A DNA stretch of 64,000 bases from Mycocentrospora acerina (taxonomy: Eukaryota; Ascomycota; Dothideomycetes; Pleosporales). The notes under the pieces are model-generated. The model was not told the DNA's origin, searched no databases, and saw only the letters and a list, made by a program, of their open reading frames with translations. Both the position numbers and the translations under genes were made by a program. Shown in pieces: positions 11,113-23,554 of this stretch. The DNA lies in the NCBI GenBank assembly GCA_022701365.1, contig JAKUHH010000150.1, positions 1,054,001-1,118,000 on the forward strand, written 5' to 3'. Position 1 is the first letter of the stretch, and each line of letters opens with the position of its first letter.

Positions 11113-11645
11113 ATGGCTCCGCCTGCGAATCTCTCCACCATCAACCTCATCAACTCATACTACGAACAACGAACTAGCGGCCTCGACTTCCTTGGACAAC
11201 CCGAAGACACTAAAGAGCTCGAGACGCGTGTTCAGAATATTCAAGTCGACGACGAAAAGAACAAGCACGAGAAGGCTTTTCGATACATCGGCGGCCCTGA
11301 AGTTCTGTTGAACAGACACAAGAAAGATGCCAGTCCACCCAGTTGAAGAAAAGGCCGCTGGCAGTACGTCTTGAAATCCTCATCTTGTCAGGAACACAGC
11401 TGACACGTGCCCCTCCAGGCCTGACCGACCAGGTAGCCAAGGAGTCGTCCGACTCGAGCGCGTCGACGCACAAGCTCCACGACGCCGCACACAAGGCGAA
11501 CCCGGTATGGCCCTCTGTCACGGATGCTCTGCAGGGTATGATGAATAGTACTGACGGATGGAAGGGTCCTGTTCATGCAGAAAACCTCCCCACGCCAGAG
11601 AGCAAGGAGGACCTTAAGAAGAGGGCGGAGGAGTTGAATAAATAA
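11113..11645 (+). CDS. Small conserved-looking protein, frame conflict in the middle
   Basis: I do not recognise a function. The N-terminal frame (ATG at 11113) reads APPANLSTINLINSYYEQR to GGPEVLLNRHKKD and then stops at 11344. The C-terminal part (VAKESSDSSAS to KKRAEELNK, stop before 11646) lies in another frame. A strong intron is visible at 11364-11418 (GTACGT donor, GCTGAC branch, CCAG acceptor), but its upstream side must be read in a third frame that holds MPVHPVEEKAAG from an ATG at 11327. Three explanations are possible: a one-base indel near 11320-11330 (sequencing error or real mutation), an unusual donor GTCCAC at 11333 that joins both long frames cleanly, or a shorter protein starting at 11327. 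The product would be about 145-160 aa, hydrophilic, with no signal or membrane segment. Confidence 0.6.
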
Positions 11646-12726
11646 ATGGATATATGGGAGGTGGGAGGAAACAAACGCATTGAACAGGATTGGGTTGAGG
11701 GACTTTTGGTCGTGGTCACCGCAAACACCATGAATCAATGACTTGCAGATAGTGGTCAGATGCAAATACTGGAATGTTTAAGAAATGAATATAAACCGAG
11801 CAACTGTCTTTTTTCACAATCGTCATTACACTTCTTTCATACATGTCGACATACACTTACACATACACATACACATATACATACACACATGTGAAAAGAA
11901 GTTTTGCAAATATGTAATTAAGTTTTCAATATATAATTGAAAAGAAAAGAGAGTGAGGAGGAGAGTGGTAGCGCATAATCGTTTAAAGGGCGTAAAAGAT
12001 GGTATAACATTAGAGGCGTGAGATGGCGAAATGACAATGGCCAACAGTAAAACATGAAACCAAAACAAAAGGGTCAAAACAACCCCGACCGAGAAAGCAA
12101 AGCAGCAATGTCGTGAAAGATGATGATCCAAACTCCCAGCACCAACACCAAAAAAAAACCATGAATATAAACACCTTGGCAAAACGCCCTCGCACCCGAT
12201 TCGGGATTTCCCAAACCCCCAAGTCCAGTCCAGTCCAGTCCAGTCCAATTCAATTCAATACAATCAAGTTCGGTCCATTTGGAAAGTTGAATCCCCCAAA
12301 CCCGGGCAAAATTCTTTCCCCCCCCCCCCCCCCCTTATGTGAGTGAGCATGTGAGGTATTGCCGCTCAAGAAAAATAAGTCTAAATTGCGGGGCGCAATG
12401 AATGCAAGAAGAAGAAGAACAAGAAGAAGATTCGTGAAGGATATCTGCGTGCGCGCGTTGATGGCGAGAGAGAGAGAGAGAGAGAGAGGGAAGGGAGGGG
12501 GAGGAGGCCATGTACAAAGGGAAGAAGAGGCAGACGGATGGATAGACAGATGGACGGACAAAAAACAAACAAATAAACAAACAAACAAACAAACAAACAA
12601 GGAGGAACAGCACAAGGACGTGGCTGTCTACTCGACCACGAGACAAAAACTCCTTTCCCAAATGTCCAAAATGCGCGAGGAGTGTTGTGTGTGTGTGTGT
12701 GTTTTAGATGGCAAGCAATAGGGTGT
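11646..12726. other. Convergent intergenic region, microsatellites
   Basis: 3' flanks of the small gene (plus) and the NIMA kinase (minus). It carries a CATACA/TACACA tract (about 11838-11890), TCCAG repeats near 12222-12247, poly-C (about 12319-12334), a GA run (about 12466-12488) and an AAAC array (about 12565-12600). No gene is supported; the open frames here are repeat translations. Confidence 0.65.
12565..12600. repeat. AAAC tetranucleotide microsatellite
   Basis: About eight or nine copies of AAAC/CAAA with one interruption, in the 3' flank of the NIMA gene. Confidence 0.85.
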
Positions 12727-15047
12727 TCATCGGACGACTCTCCTGTTCTTGATGATAAATGGACTTGGCATCTCGAGTTCCGTGTCGGGATCCCACACGG
12801 CAGCAGGGCCCGCCATGCGAGCCTTCATCGGACTTCTCCTCGTACCGAAGCCAAAGCCCTTCTTGCCGAGGCTTTCGTCTTCGCTCATGGTTTGCGTGGG
12901 AATGCCTCGCGCTTGCTGCAGCTCAACCAGTGTGCGGCCCTGGATACCGCCGTTGTTGCGCATGGCTTGCACACGGATGGCTTCGTTGCCCTTCTTTGAT
13001 TGGAGACCAGTAAAGGGAATGGACTTTGTCGATGTCGTGGTGAGGCCTGTTCTACGGGGCGAGTGGGAAAGCGTCTCGGCGGATCTGGATTTTTGTTGGC
13101 GTGCGGGCGATGTGGCTACAATGGGGACGGCAGTGGGTCGTGTCTTGGTGGGTGCGAGGTTTGGTGTGCTTCCCAAACGTTGATTCGGTTTCAGCAGAGG
13201 CCGTTGGGCAGCAGCGAGAACCTTAAAGGGATCTTCCCCAGTTGATCGGCCACCCGATGCACTACGGGCGCGTGTTGGGGATGGAAGTACAGGCAGATCA
13301 TCATCGTCGTCAAAGTCACCGTTCCAGTCTTCCTCCGATGGCGAAGGAGGAACCTCTGCTTCCCACTTTTTTGCGCCCTCTTTGGCAGCAGCGAATATGT
13401 TAGGCCGGGATTGGTGGCGGCGGGGCGAGAGCGAAAGGCCGGCAAGCGAGGCTGGGGCTGGGGATGGCTCGCCCATCTGGACGTCCATTGGCGATGGAGG
13501 TGCTACGGCACTAACAGGAGCAAACATGGTTCTAGCACGAGAGAGAGGAGCGCGACTAGGACGCTTGGTAGGCTTTGCCTTTACAGCGGTCTCATCGGCC
13601 GGGTCGTCGAGAGACAGTGACGAAATATCTGTCCCGCTGGCAAAATCGGAAGTCGAGAGCGTTGTGCTGTTGGAGCCGTTGACGAGCGTCGACTCACTCC
13701 CCGTAGAGAATAGCAGCCCTTGTTCAGCAGGCATAGTTGGTGTATTGGATCGAGGAGCAAGCTTGGGTGATGTGCTTGGACGGCCAGGGTACTTCTTCAG
13801 CGCCTTCTCCACTCTCCTGGCCACCTCTTCTTCGAACTTTGCTTGAAGCATGGCAAGTTCTCGTTGCACACGCTGTTCAGTTTGAATCTTGACCTGACGT
13901 TCAATCTCCAAATGTGCCTTGACTTCCCATTCCCGTCGCAGCTGGTCGTCAATCTCCTTGCGTATACGTGCAACCTTCTCGCTCGCCTCTCGCTCTCTCT
14001 GTGCAGCGAGTAATCGCTGCTCCCTGAGGTCCTGTCCAAGCTTGACCACTTCTTGCTCTTTGCGCATCAACTTGACAATGGGGAGGTTCAACAATGCAGC
14101 GGTGTCAGGACGGTGTTCTGCAGTCGTTTGCAAGCAGCTCGCAATCACCTTGCGAAGCTCGGCAGAGTAGCAACCTGGAATGTCTGGGTACCGACCGAGC
14201 TTGATCTTCTGGATGAGGTCGAAGTGTGTTTTGGCGTTGAAAGGTGGTGCTTTTGCGCACATTTCATATATGATGCACCCGAGAGCCCAGATGTCTGAGT
14301 GGGGGCCATACTGCTCTGCCTTGCAGATCTCTGGCGACATGTAAAAGGGGGTGCCGACGTATGTAGATGCAAAGTCGTGGGACTGTAGGATCTTGGACAG
14401 GCCAAAATCGCCCAGCTTGACTGAGTTGTCGTCGCCAAGGAAGACTGATGGTGTTTGTTAGCGGATTTGCTGGGGCAAAGGCAAGAGGCAAAGACTGACT
14501 GTTCTCGGGCTTCAGATCCCTGTGCAGGATCATGGGTTTGCGTGGGTCGCGGGCAGGCTTCGCGTTGGCGGCCAGCCCCATGACGTTGCGGCCTGCTGCT
14601 GGGGGGTCTTCTCCGTAGTGGCAGCGGTAGAGGGCGCTGACAATCTGGCTGAAGATGCTCCACACAAACTCCTCCTCGCACAGCTGGTTCTTGTTCTTCA
14701 GGTCGCGGATGACGCGCCCCAGGTCGCCGTTGCCGCAGTACTCCATGTACAGGTGCAGGTCCTGCGACGCCTTGATGTGGTCGCGCTCAAAGTAGGCGAC
14801 AATGTTGGGGTGGCGCAGCTCCTTGAGGATGGACAGCTCGGCCTGCAGCTGCTCGCGCTCCTTCTGCGACATCTTGAGGTAGCTGATCTCCTTGCGGCAG
14901 AGGATCTGTCCACGGTCAGCTGATGCAACGCGCCAAATGCAGCACACGCCGTACATAGCCATCCGACTTGCGCTTCACCTTGCGGATGATGCCAAACGAG
15001 CCGTGTCCAATCTTCTCCAGGACGTCGTACTTGTCGTCCTCGGGCAT
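12727..15047 (-). CDS. nimA: G2-specific NIMA-family protein kinase
   Basis: Ser/Thr kinase that drives entry into mitosis and chromatin condensation in filamentous fungi. Three exons: 15047-14955, 14905-14500 and 14444-12727, giving 738 aa. Introns are 49 bp and 55 bp; the second has a GCTAAC branch. The kinase domain starts at residue ~7, with IGHGSFG at 13-19 and the ATP-anchoring lysine K36 in LCRKEI. The catalytic loop HRDLKPEN (159-166) is joined across the intron to IFLGDDNSVKLGDFGLS, and the APE-loop region reads GTPFYMSPE. An insert just before the HRD loop (about 128-157, with AAGRNVMGLAAN) is typical of fungal NIMA kinases. A coiled coil rich in Glu/Arg follows near residues 340-430, then a long Ser/Pro-rich tail with many S/T-P sites, fitting CDK regulation. 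The gene diverges from the BTB gene. Confidence 0.95.
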
Positions 15048-15423
15048 GATGAAGGTAGTGGGCGAGTAGTGCTATGCTATGACTGCGCTGGAAACATGCA
15101 ACGAAAGTATGCTGGGGGCGGGCGGTGCTGCTGTGCTATTGCTATGCTGCTGTGTTAGTGGTGCGGGAGAGGCAAGCTGGCGTGGTTAGGTGGGATGCGA
15201 CCAGGTCTACAGGCGTGCGGCTGTTTTGCTTGTTTACTTTTGGCCCGCGTCGGTCCAGCAACCAAGCACGCACGAGCCACCGGGGCCTCTCCCGCGGCGG
15301 CATAGAAACCTTATCGATAGCCGTGGCGCCCTCGACGCTGGCCCCTCGTCATCGCCAGCAATATCTGTCTCTGGCCGGGCTGGCTTGTCTTGACGCTGGC
15401 TGCACGCTCTGCTCCCTGCCACC
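15048..15423. promoter_or_regulatory. Short divergent promoter, NIMA kinase / BTB protein
   Basis: 376 bp between two start codons on opposite strands. It contains GC-rich and pyrimidine-rich patches and a CTTATCGATAG motif near 15309. Shared regulation of the two genes is possible but not shown by the sequence. Confidence 0.5.
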
Positions 15424-17493
15424 ATGGACGTCAAGAAGAAGCACGAGATTGAGGCTGCGCTCGCCAAGGAGGCGCAGGCCATCTCGGCGGGGCAGCTCAA
15501 GGAAGAGAATCCCCTCGACCTCAGCGACGACTTTCGAGTCTTCTGCGAGGCGTGCCGGCGCGGCGATTTGAAGGTTCGCAGCCCTGCATGTCAGCGCGAG
15601 GCCAGGGATTGATGTCAGCTCCAGGTTGTCCAAGAGATGATATCCCAGGGCGTGAACCTCAACGCCAGGGACAAGTTTGATTACACGCCTCTGATCCTGG
15701 TAAGCCATTGCGCCTGCCCGGCCCTGATCCAACCCCCCGGATTTCCACTGCGCCGCCCAGGGCACTGACCGCCGTGTGCAAAGGCCAGTCTGTGTGGACA
15801 CTTTGAAGTCATCCGCTTGCTTCTTGAAAATGGCGCCTTGTGCGAGAGAGACACTTTCCAGGGCGAACGCTGTCTGTACAATGCGCTAAACGACCGCATC
15901 CGAAACCTCCTGCTGTCCTACGACTACGCAAAGTCGACAAACCCCCTCCAACCTCTTGCGGCACACATTACCTCGCTCCTCAGTCGGCCCACGCCCAAAA
16001 CCACCGACATTGTGGTTGCCGCATACAACCAGAGCTTCGAGTTGCACAAGTTCCTGCTGGCTGCGAGGTCGCCGTACTTTGCAAAGAAGCTGGCAGCAGC
16101 GCCATCCACAGCAACATGGAAGTTACCCAGCAGCATTCCAGCAGAGTCGCTAGCGGTGGCACTGCAATACTTGTATTTCCAAGAAGTCTCAATACGGAGA
16201 GCACTGTTTGGATTAAATGACGAACAAGAGATGGTAGTCCTGAACGGCATAGACAAAATTGGAAAGCAGCTAGAAATCGAGCGCCTATTCGAGGACATCA
16301 CCGAAATATCTGATAGGCGATTACTAAGGCAGCGGAGAGCTGAAGAGCTCGAAAGAGGCCGAGATCAATTAGAAACTTGGTTCAAGGAGAATGTTTTGAA
16401 ATACAAGACGGTAGTGGATACGGAAAAGGTGGATAACATACAGTGGGACAGAGACAACTCAATCTTCGCTGACATCCTTCTCCGAGCGGATGACCATGGA
16501 GAGCATGACGATGTATCCCAAGACCACCCCGAGACATCAGCACCCCTCGCGAGGAATACGAATGGTCCTCTGCTTGGAATTCCCGTAGGACCAGTCCGAT
16601 CACGATCACCGTCAAGGCAGCGACAATCTCGAAAATCAACAGTGATCCCCGCCCATCGCGCAATGTTGCTACGCTCCGAGTATTTCCTGACCATGTTCAG
16701 CTCGCAATTCAAGGAGGCACAGGAGACACCACATCTTCAGATTGTTACAATAGACTGTTCACCAGCTGTTCTTGAGACGATACTGACTTTCATGTACACT
16801 GAACGCGCGGACTTTGGCCTCGACATTGCCATTGATGTACTTTTCGCTGCCGACCAACTCTTCATCGAGAAGCTGAAGCAGCGCGCTGCGATCATCATTT
16901 CCGCCCTTGGCAATGGGTCGACATCGGCTGTGGAGAGTGACAATCCTCGCGGCGCAACTGATGCCGATGAACCAGTTGACATCTACGAGGTCATACGCGC
17001 AGGCTGGGACACGCGAGTACAGCGCCTCGAAGAATTTGCAGCACGGTATATTGCATATCGATTAGAGTTCTACATCGACCAGCCGGAATTCGCGGAGCTT
17101 GTCCAAGAGTCCGCAAATCGTGTCAAGGCGCGTCAAGAAACAGATACAGTCGAACTCGTCGACGACATCCGATACTACCTTTCTGAGCGTTTTAGGCTTC
17201 GATTTGAAGATAGTGGCTTAGATGAGATGATGGACGAGAACGCAGCCGCAAGAGCTGTACACGCGGATGACCTGGCAAACGCTATGGGCGATGCATCTTT
17301 GGAAGACAGCTCGTCAGGGAAGCCACAGCAAGAGGATGTACACGCTCCACTAGAGCAACAAATCGCTGCAGGCGCTATTCGGAATCTAGATGGTGACCCC
17401 GTAGGAGATGAGTTCTTGCAAGACGCTATGAACTACCAGATCTTGCTAGGAAAAATAGATACGTTGTTGGAGAAACTCAACTTAGATGCGTAG
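15424..17493 (+). CDS. Ankyrin-repeat and double BTB/POZ domain protein
   Basis: Resembles ABTB-type adaptors that bind cullin-3 ubiquitin ligases; the target is unknown. Three exons (15424-15573, 15625-15699, 15784-17493) joined in phase 0 give 644 aa. An N-terminal helical stretch leads into an ankyrin unit split over the introns: VVQEMISQGVNLNARD, then FDYTPLILASLCGHFEVIRL. Two BTB domains follow. The first begins near TDIVVAAYNQSFELHKFLL with AARSPYFAKK. The second begins at VIPAHRAMLLRSEYFLTMF and continues with VLETILTFMYTER. A charged central linker and an acidic C-terminus complete the protein. The second intron is 84 bp. Family assignment to ankyrin/BTB is firm; biological role is inference. 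Confidence 0.88.
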
Positions 17494-17757
17494 TCGAGTT
17501 GAGTTTGAATAAGCAATACATCAAATTCCAGATCTCTTGAAATGTTTGCCGAGATACCTTATCAGATATTGTGCTCAGTCGTTAACCTCAAAATGAACAG
17601 CTATGATCTCGATCCATACAGGACCCACCCACGGAAATAACCTATAGTATGCAAGATTGGTGACGTCAAGTAAGCGGGGTCTGTGGGCATGCGCGCGTAC
17701 CCCACTAGATCAATCAACGGCTTGACAAATACCTCGGTGGCTCATAACGGTAGATGA

Positions 17758-18696
17758 ATGCGTAATCTCGCTCGTCACATACCATTGCTCCTCCGTTCTC
17801 CAGTTGTGCATTCACAAAAGCAAATCGCCAGAATGTCGACAGAATCTACACAATCGTTGGCATGCTGTAATACCCCTGCTGTCGTCAGCAAAGGTTACTC
17901 GCCAAAGGGCGACTACATCACTGCTGATGGATTGAAGACGTGTAAGATCAATGCTTCTCACAACGCTTAATACAGCATCACTAACTTGAAGCACAGATGC
18001 CACCGGTTCCAAGGATGCGAAATTGGGTATCTTGGTTGTCTACGACATCTTCGGCTTCTTCAATCAGACACTCCAAGGCGCGGACATACTCGCATACACC
18101 GACAAGGAGCGCCAATACCAAGTCTTCATGCCCGACTTCTTCGACGGCAATCCAGCTGACATCTCCTGGTACCCTCCGGACAATAAGGAGAAGGAGAAGA
18201 AGCTCGGCGAGTTCTTCAGCACGCAAGCCGCGCCTCCAAAGACACTGCCTAGAATCCCAAAGATTGTAGAGGAACTGACTAAGAGTCGGGGCATTGAGAA
18301 GTGGGCAGTACTTGGGTATTGCTGGGGTGGAAAGGTACGTTCAAATGGAGGATTTAGTCTGATCATGAGTCCTAATGCATGTGAAAGATTGTCAACCTCT
18401 CCTCCATGAAAGATAGCCCTTTCAAGGTTGCTGCCGCCTGCCACCCTGCCATGGTTGCCGGTGACGATGCGCCCGGTATCACTATCCCGTTCATCATGCT
18501 GCCTTCCGGGGAAGAGAGCAAAGACGATGTCGAGAAGTGGGAGAAGGGCCTCAAGGTGCCGCACGTCGTTGAGTGGTTTCCAGACCAAGTGCACGGGTGG
18601 ATGGCTGCACGTAGTGATCTTGAGCAGGAGAAAGTTAGGAAGGAGTATGAGCGCGGGTACAAGCTGGTTTTGGACTTTTTCCACAAGCACTTGTGA
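17758..18696 (+). CDS. Dienelactone hydrolase family protein (AIM2-like)
   Basis: Alpha/beta hydrolase of the DLH family. Fungal members are mostly uncharacterised; yeast AIM2 is the nearest named example. Three exons (17758-17941, 17997-18334, 18388-18696) give 276 aa; both introns have CTAAC or CTAAT branches. The nucleophile cysteine sits in LGYCWGGK at the end of exon 2 and the catalytic histidine in DQVHGWMAARSD near the C-terminus; the acid is probably the aspartate in the segment between them. Two start codons are in frame. The first gives an Arg/His-rich amphipathic leader (MRNLARHIPLLLRSP) like a mitochondrial presequence. The second, at 17833 (MSTESTQSLACC), gives the usual cytosolic length. 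I chose the first, since the leader is open and in frame, but dual targeting is possible. Confidence 0.9.
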
Positions 18697-20097
18697 GTAC
18701 TTGGTGGAACAATGGCGTGGTTTTGCTGGACAAGTTGCTGAGAATTTGCTAGGGATTCGGGCTCGAAGCTGTAGATGTGCGGGATGGTGAGAACGTGCAT
18801 ACGAATATCTGTACGAAGCAATGAATACAGTGGGACAGTCGATGACGTTAATGCATGTCTACCATTGCGCGTTCATAGAGCAAAGTTCCACATCTCCATC
18901 ACATGAAATGGCGCTCTAGCGCGATCTTCGCGATAAAGGTCTGTGCTTGCGTTCGCTCAGACTTCAGACGTCTTCCTGATAATATCTATCCGGGAACTTG
19001 TGTTCTCGATCCAATCTTCCATCCATCTGACCTGCCATGGGGGTACTCCGCGTCACCGTTCCCACTACTCCACAACGGGTCGGCTATACCGTATAGCGGA
19101 ACTCTGCTGGATACCCACATGGCCGATGGAAAGCAAAGTATGCGTTGCCTATGCATTTTCATGAAAGGAAGAGTGATGCAGCATGGTGCTAGTTGACAAC
19201 GATTATCTGCGCACTTACAAATGTCCGGCAAAGCTGTTTCCAGCATAACTCTGTAACTCGAGGTGGTTGGGAAGCGATAAGACTCAATCGTGATCATCGA
19301 CGTCAATGTTTTTGTGCATCCTTGTTGATACGGCTCTTGGCGTCTTCATGTGCTGTTCGTATGCGCTTTTATGGATACCGATGTGCTGACTCCATACCCC
19401 GGATGTGTCGAGGAGATGGCCTAGGCACACCTTCCTGCGACTTTGTGCTTTTCGCAACTGGCTGGTGGGGTTCCAGCTCGGCGGCAGCAATCGCTCTATC
19501 GTCATTCGCTTCTTTGGGCATCGCCTGCAACAAGCGCGTTCAACAGCTCAGCAAAACAGCCCTCAGCACAAATATTTGCCAGCAAATGCATGTGCTGGAC
19601 GTGTTGCAGCCACAGCTCTCTTCCCGAGCTTTCGTGCGGCTCTGGTCGCAAACCTTGGAATACGGGCAAACGAGGACGCTTTCCTGCAGTCAGTACAAGG
19701 CCAGTGCCATGGATGAGCCTAGTCCGGCATGCACGGTGCACCTATGACATCTATCGCGAGTTCCTGCATCATGCGCGACTGCGGGCTGTTGCGAGGGAGA
19801 GCCGCGCCGCCAAAAACTTCTGCGGCGCGTTGTTTTTGACTTTCGCCTCCTACACCACGCTTTGGCATTGAGCTTCCCCTCCAGCCCTACGAGCATAACT
19901 CAGCATCCATCCTCGAGCATACATTGTGCTTCTGTCCTATCGCCTCGTAATTGGCTGTCCGCTTACCCCATTGTTTGCCCATTGTTATACCCTGCAAACC
20001 CACACCGACTCCGCCTATCGCGCTGCGGAGCAGACCTCACTCGCTCGCCCGCTGTTGACACTTGACCTCTTGCATTTGCCCATCGCACATACCAGCC
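18697..20097. other. Intergenic, no gene seen
   Basis: About 1.4 kb between the DLH gene and the glucosidase, both on the plus strand. The open frames (largest 184 aa at 19193-19747) show no domain, no splice-linked partner and unbiased composition. Pyrimidine-rich sequence precedes the glucosidase start (20000-20095), as in a fungal promoter. Confidence 0.5.
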
Positions 20098-23000
20098 ATG
20101 GTTCTCATTGAGAATCAAGAATACCTCTGCGAGGAAGAGAAGCGCCTCAAGCAGGACCGCGAGCGTACTGCTTACTGGAAGAAATGGGGGCCCTACACTG
20201 CTGAAAGGCAGTGGGCTACAGGTCAGTCGTCATCGCCATTGCTATGTGCTGATTTGGCATGAATGCTAATATTTGTGCAGTCCGTGAGGATTACTCGTGA
20301 GTATCTTTGCCATTATTCAACCCGTACGCCACTAACAAGCTCTTACAGCCACGATGGAGATGCCTGGAGCCGTATGTACCTCATAATCTCTGCCATTGGT
20401 GCTCGCTGATAGCTCCACAGACTTCACGCACGATATGGCACGATCACGCGCTTTTCGATGGGGCGAAGACGGCATTGCTGGTGTCTCAGATTCGCATGGT
20501 CTGCAGAACATTGCTTTTGCCTTTTGGAACGAGAAGGAGTGCGTCTCGATCCTACCAAGTTGGTGTTGTGCATTCTGACTGTCTTTCCAGTGACTTCCTG
20601 AAGGAGCGACTATTTGGTCTCTCGAACCCTCAGGGCAACCACGGCGAGTCGCTGAAAGAATGCCATTTCCACTTGGACAACACACCAACTGTAAGTATCC
20701 TGCTTGTTATGCTTACGAACTCTATTGATGATCAGTGTAGCACTCGTACATGAAATTCCTCTACAAGTTGCCTCAACGTCCATTCCCATACGAGGATCTT
20801 ATCAAGACAAACGGGGAGCGAAGCAGGCTCGAGAATGAGTACAATCTTGTTGACACTGGCGTATTTGATGATGATAGGTATTGGGATATCTTTATCGAGA
20901 CTGCAAAGGAGGCGGATGATCCTGACGAGCTTTTGTTCCGAGTCACGGCTTACAACCGTGGGCCAGAGCCAGCGCCTCTGCATATCGTACCCCACGTCTG
21001 GTTCCGAAATACTTGGGCATGGGGACATGAGGATGCGAAGAAAAAGCCATCCATTCGCAAGGTTGCCCCAACGACGGCGCAGTCGAAGCACCACAAGCTC
21101 GGAGACCGCTTCTTCCAGCTTTCACCTTCTCCAGGTATAGGCTCAAGTGGCGACGACGTTCAGCCTGAGCTTCTTTTCACCGACAACGACACCAACTACA
21201 AATCCCTGTGGGGTGTCGAGAACAAAACCCCCTACGTCAAGGACGGTATTCATCGCCGTATTGTAGACGAGGAAAAGGATGCCGTCAATCCTGACAATGT
21301 TGGCACCAAGTGTGCAGCTTGGTACGCGTTCGACGAAGACGACGGTGTTCCGCCAGGCGAGTGTGCAGTCGTTCGATTTAGGTTCTCCAAGAGGGACGAT
21401 GGCTACATAGATGAAGAACTCTTTGACGACATCGTCGAGCAGCGCCGCGCTGAGGCGGATGAGTTTTACCATCGCATCAGCCCTTTGCCCATGGCAGACG
21501 ATCTACGAAACATTCAGCGTCAAGCGTTCTCAGGAATGTTGTGGTGCAAGCAATACTATCACTTCATCTGGGACCAGTGGGCGAACGGCGATCCGGGGAT
21601 GCCTCCGCCTCCTCCAAACCGCAAAGCAATCCGAAACAAGGAGTGGAAGCACATGTATTTGGATGACATCTTGTCGATGCCAGACTCTTGGGAGTATCCC
21701 TTTTTTGCAGCATGGGACAGCGCGTTTCACTGTATCCCTCTGGCCATGATTGACCCAGATTTCGCGAAGAAGCAACTCGATCTCTTTACCCGCGAGTGGT
21801 ACATGCATCCCAATGGCCAACTACCAGCGTACGAGTGGAACTTTGGTGACGTCAATCCTCCTGTTCATGCTTGGTCGCTGTTCAGGGTCTTCAAGATTGA
21901 GCGAAAGATGTACGGCCGCGAGGACTTCGACTGCCTCGAGCGAGTCTTCCAGAAGCTGTTGCTGAATTTCACTTGGTGGGTGAACCGCAAGGACGCAGAC
22001 GGCAAGAACATCTTCGAAGGTGGCTTCCTGGGTCTCGACAATATTGGAATTTTCAACCGATCTGACCCCCTGCCAACTGGAGGTGTTCTGGAGCAAGCTG
22101 ACAGCACTGGCTGGATGGGTTTCTACTGCCTAAACATGCTAAATATTTGTTTGGAACTTGCAAAGCGCCGTCGTATTTATGAAGACATGGCATCGAAATT
22201 CTTCGAGCATTTCATCATGATCAGCGACGCCATGCAGTATCGCAAGGGCGGAGAGTCGAAACCTCTCTGGAACGAGGAAGATGGCTTCTACTACGACGCG
22301 ATTTCTTGGGGTGGTCCTTACAGCCATCAGATGCCTGTTCGATCCTTGGTCGGTCTCATTCCCCTCTACGCTACCCTGACATTGGAGCCCGAAGTCATCA
22401 ACAGATTCCCAAACTTCAAGAAGCGAGTGGAATGGTTCATTGAAAACAGACCAGAAACTGCACAGCGCAACATTGCTTCCATGAAGAAGCGTGGCAAAGG
22501 CAATCGCCTGCTATTGTCGCTCGTCAGCGAAGACCGCCTGAAGCGAATCATGCAGAGGATGTTGGACGAGGATGAATTTCTTGCAGATCACGGCATCCGA
22601 TCGCTTTCCAAGTTCCACAAAGACCATCCGTACTCCATGGACGTCAACGGACAGAAGTACCAAGTCAGTTACCTTCCCGGTGACTCGGACAGTGGTCTCT
22701 TTGGTGGCAACAGTAATTGGCGTGGCCCTATTTGGTTGGCAGTCAATTTCCTTCTCATCGAGTCCTGCCAGCGTTTCCATCTTTACTACGGCCATGACCT
22801 GAAAGTCGAATGTCCAACAGGATCGGGAGACTTTATGCATCTTGGTCATGTTGCAGAAGAACTACAACATCGTCTACAACATTTGTTTGCTCGCGGAGAT
22901 GATGGTAGAAGAGCCATCAATGATGGCAACGAAATGCTGGACTTCGATCCGAATTGGAAGGACTACATGTGGTATCACGAGTTCTTTGATGGAGACACTG

Positions 23001-23554
23001 GACGTGGTCTAGGAGCAACTCACCAGTGTGGTTGGACCGGTCTCATTGCGAAGATGATCCATGACACAGGGTAAGTTTGAGTATAATATTTCAAGACTTG
23101 AAACTGATATGAATATAGCATGACCTGCCGACTCCCACAGACACCCCGCACACCAACAAGTGCTGCTGCCCACTATTTCGACGACATGTTCACTACGGTG
23201 AACAAGCCGAAGAAGCCCGCTCATATTCGCCGATCGTCCACGAGTCGATCAATCGGCTTCCGAAGTGACTGGGAAACATCGACAAACGGTGATGAGGACG
23301 ACACTAACACTCCAATCAAGCGCAAGAACTCTGTCGGCTATCTAGATGAGGAAGCAGTCAAGCAAAAGCAGTTGGTTGAGGAGCGTTTTAACCACTACAT
23401 TACCGGCCAGCTTGAACGGGTGAAGACGGGCCATCAGGATTTTGAGGCTGATGAGTTTGAGGCTACGTTGGACGGTGCATCGGAAAAGAGGCCAAAGAAC
23501 AACCGTCGTTCCAAGGGAGACTACTTTGAGCAAGATCCTTACTTCAGCAAGTGA
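20098..23554 (+). CDS. GH63-like glucosidase, cytosolic six-hairpin glycosidase
   Basis: Large (alpha/alpha)6-barrel glycosidase related to GH63 processing glucosidase I and bacterial YgjK-type enzymes. No signal peptide is seen, so it is probably cytosolic; the substrate is not known from sequence. Seven exons: 20098-20221, 20281-20296 (16 nt), 20349-20371 (23 nt), 20421-20538, 20591-20690, 20741-23070 and 23119-23554. They keep frame throughout and give 1048 aa. The joined N-terminus reads WATVREDYSHDGDAW, then THDMARSRAFRWGEDG and LSNPQGNHGESLKE. The catalytic barrel shows AAWDSAFHCIPLAMIDPD, YEWNFGDVNPPVHAW, WGGPYSHQMPVRSLVG and SGLFGGNSNWRGPIWLAVN. The last exon encodes a charged tail with RRSSTSRSIGFRSDWE and QDPYFSK. 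The micro-exons are supported because dropping either would break the frame. Confidence 0.92.

Noticed and set aside
12250..12661. Leu/Ser/Phe-rich minus-strand frames that look like membrane proteins
   Set aside because: They translate AAAC, GA and poly-C microsatellites; the hydrophobicity is a repeat artefact.
19193..19747. 184-aa plus-strand frame between the DLH and glucosidase genes
   Set aside because: No domain, no signal, average composition and no supporting splice structure.
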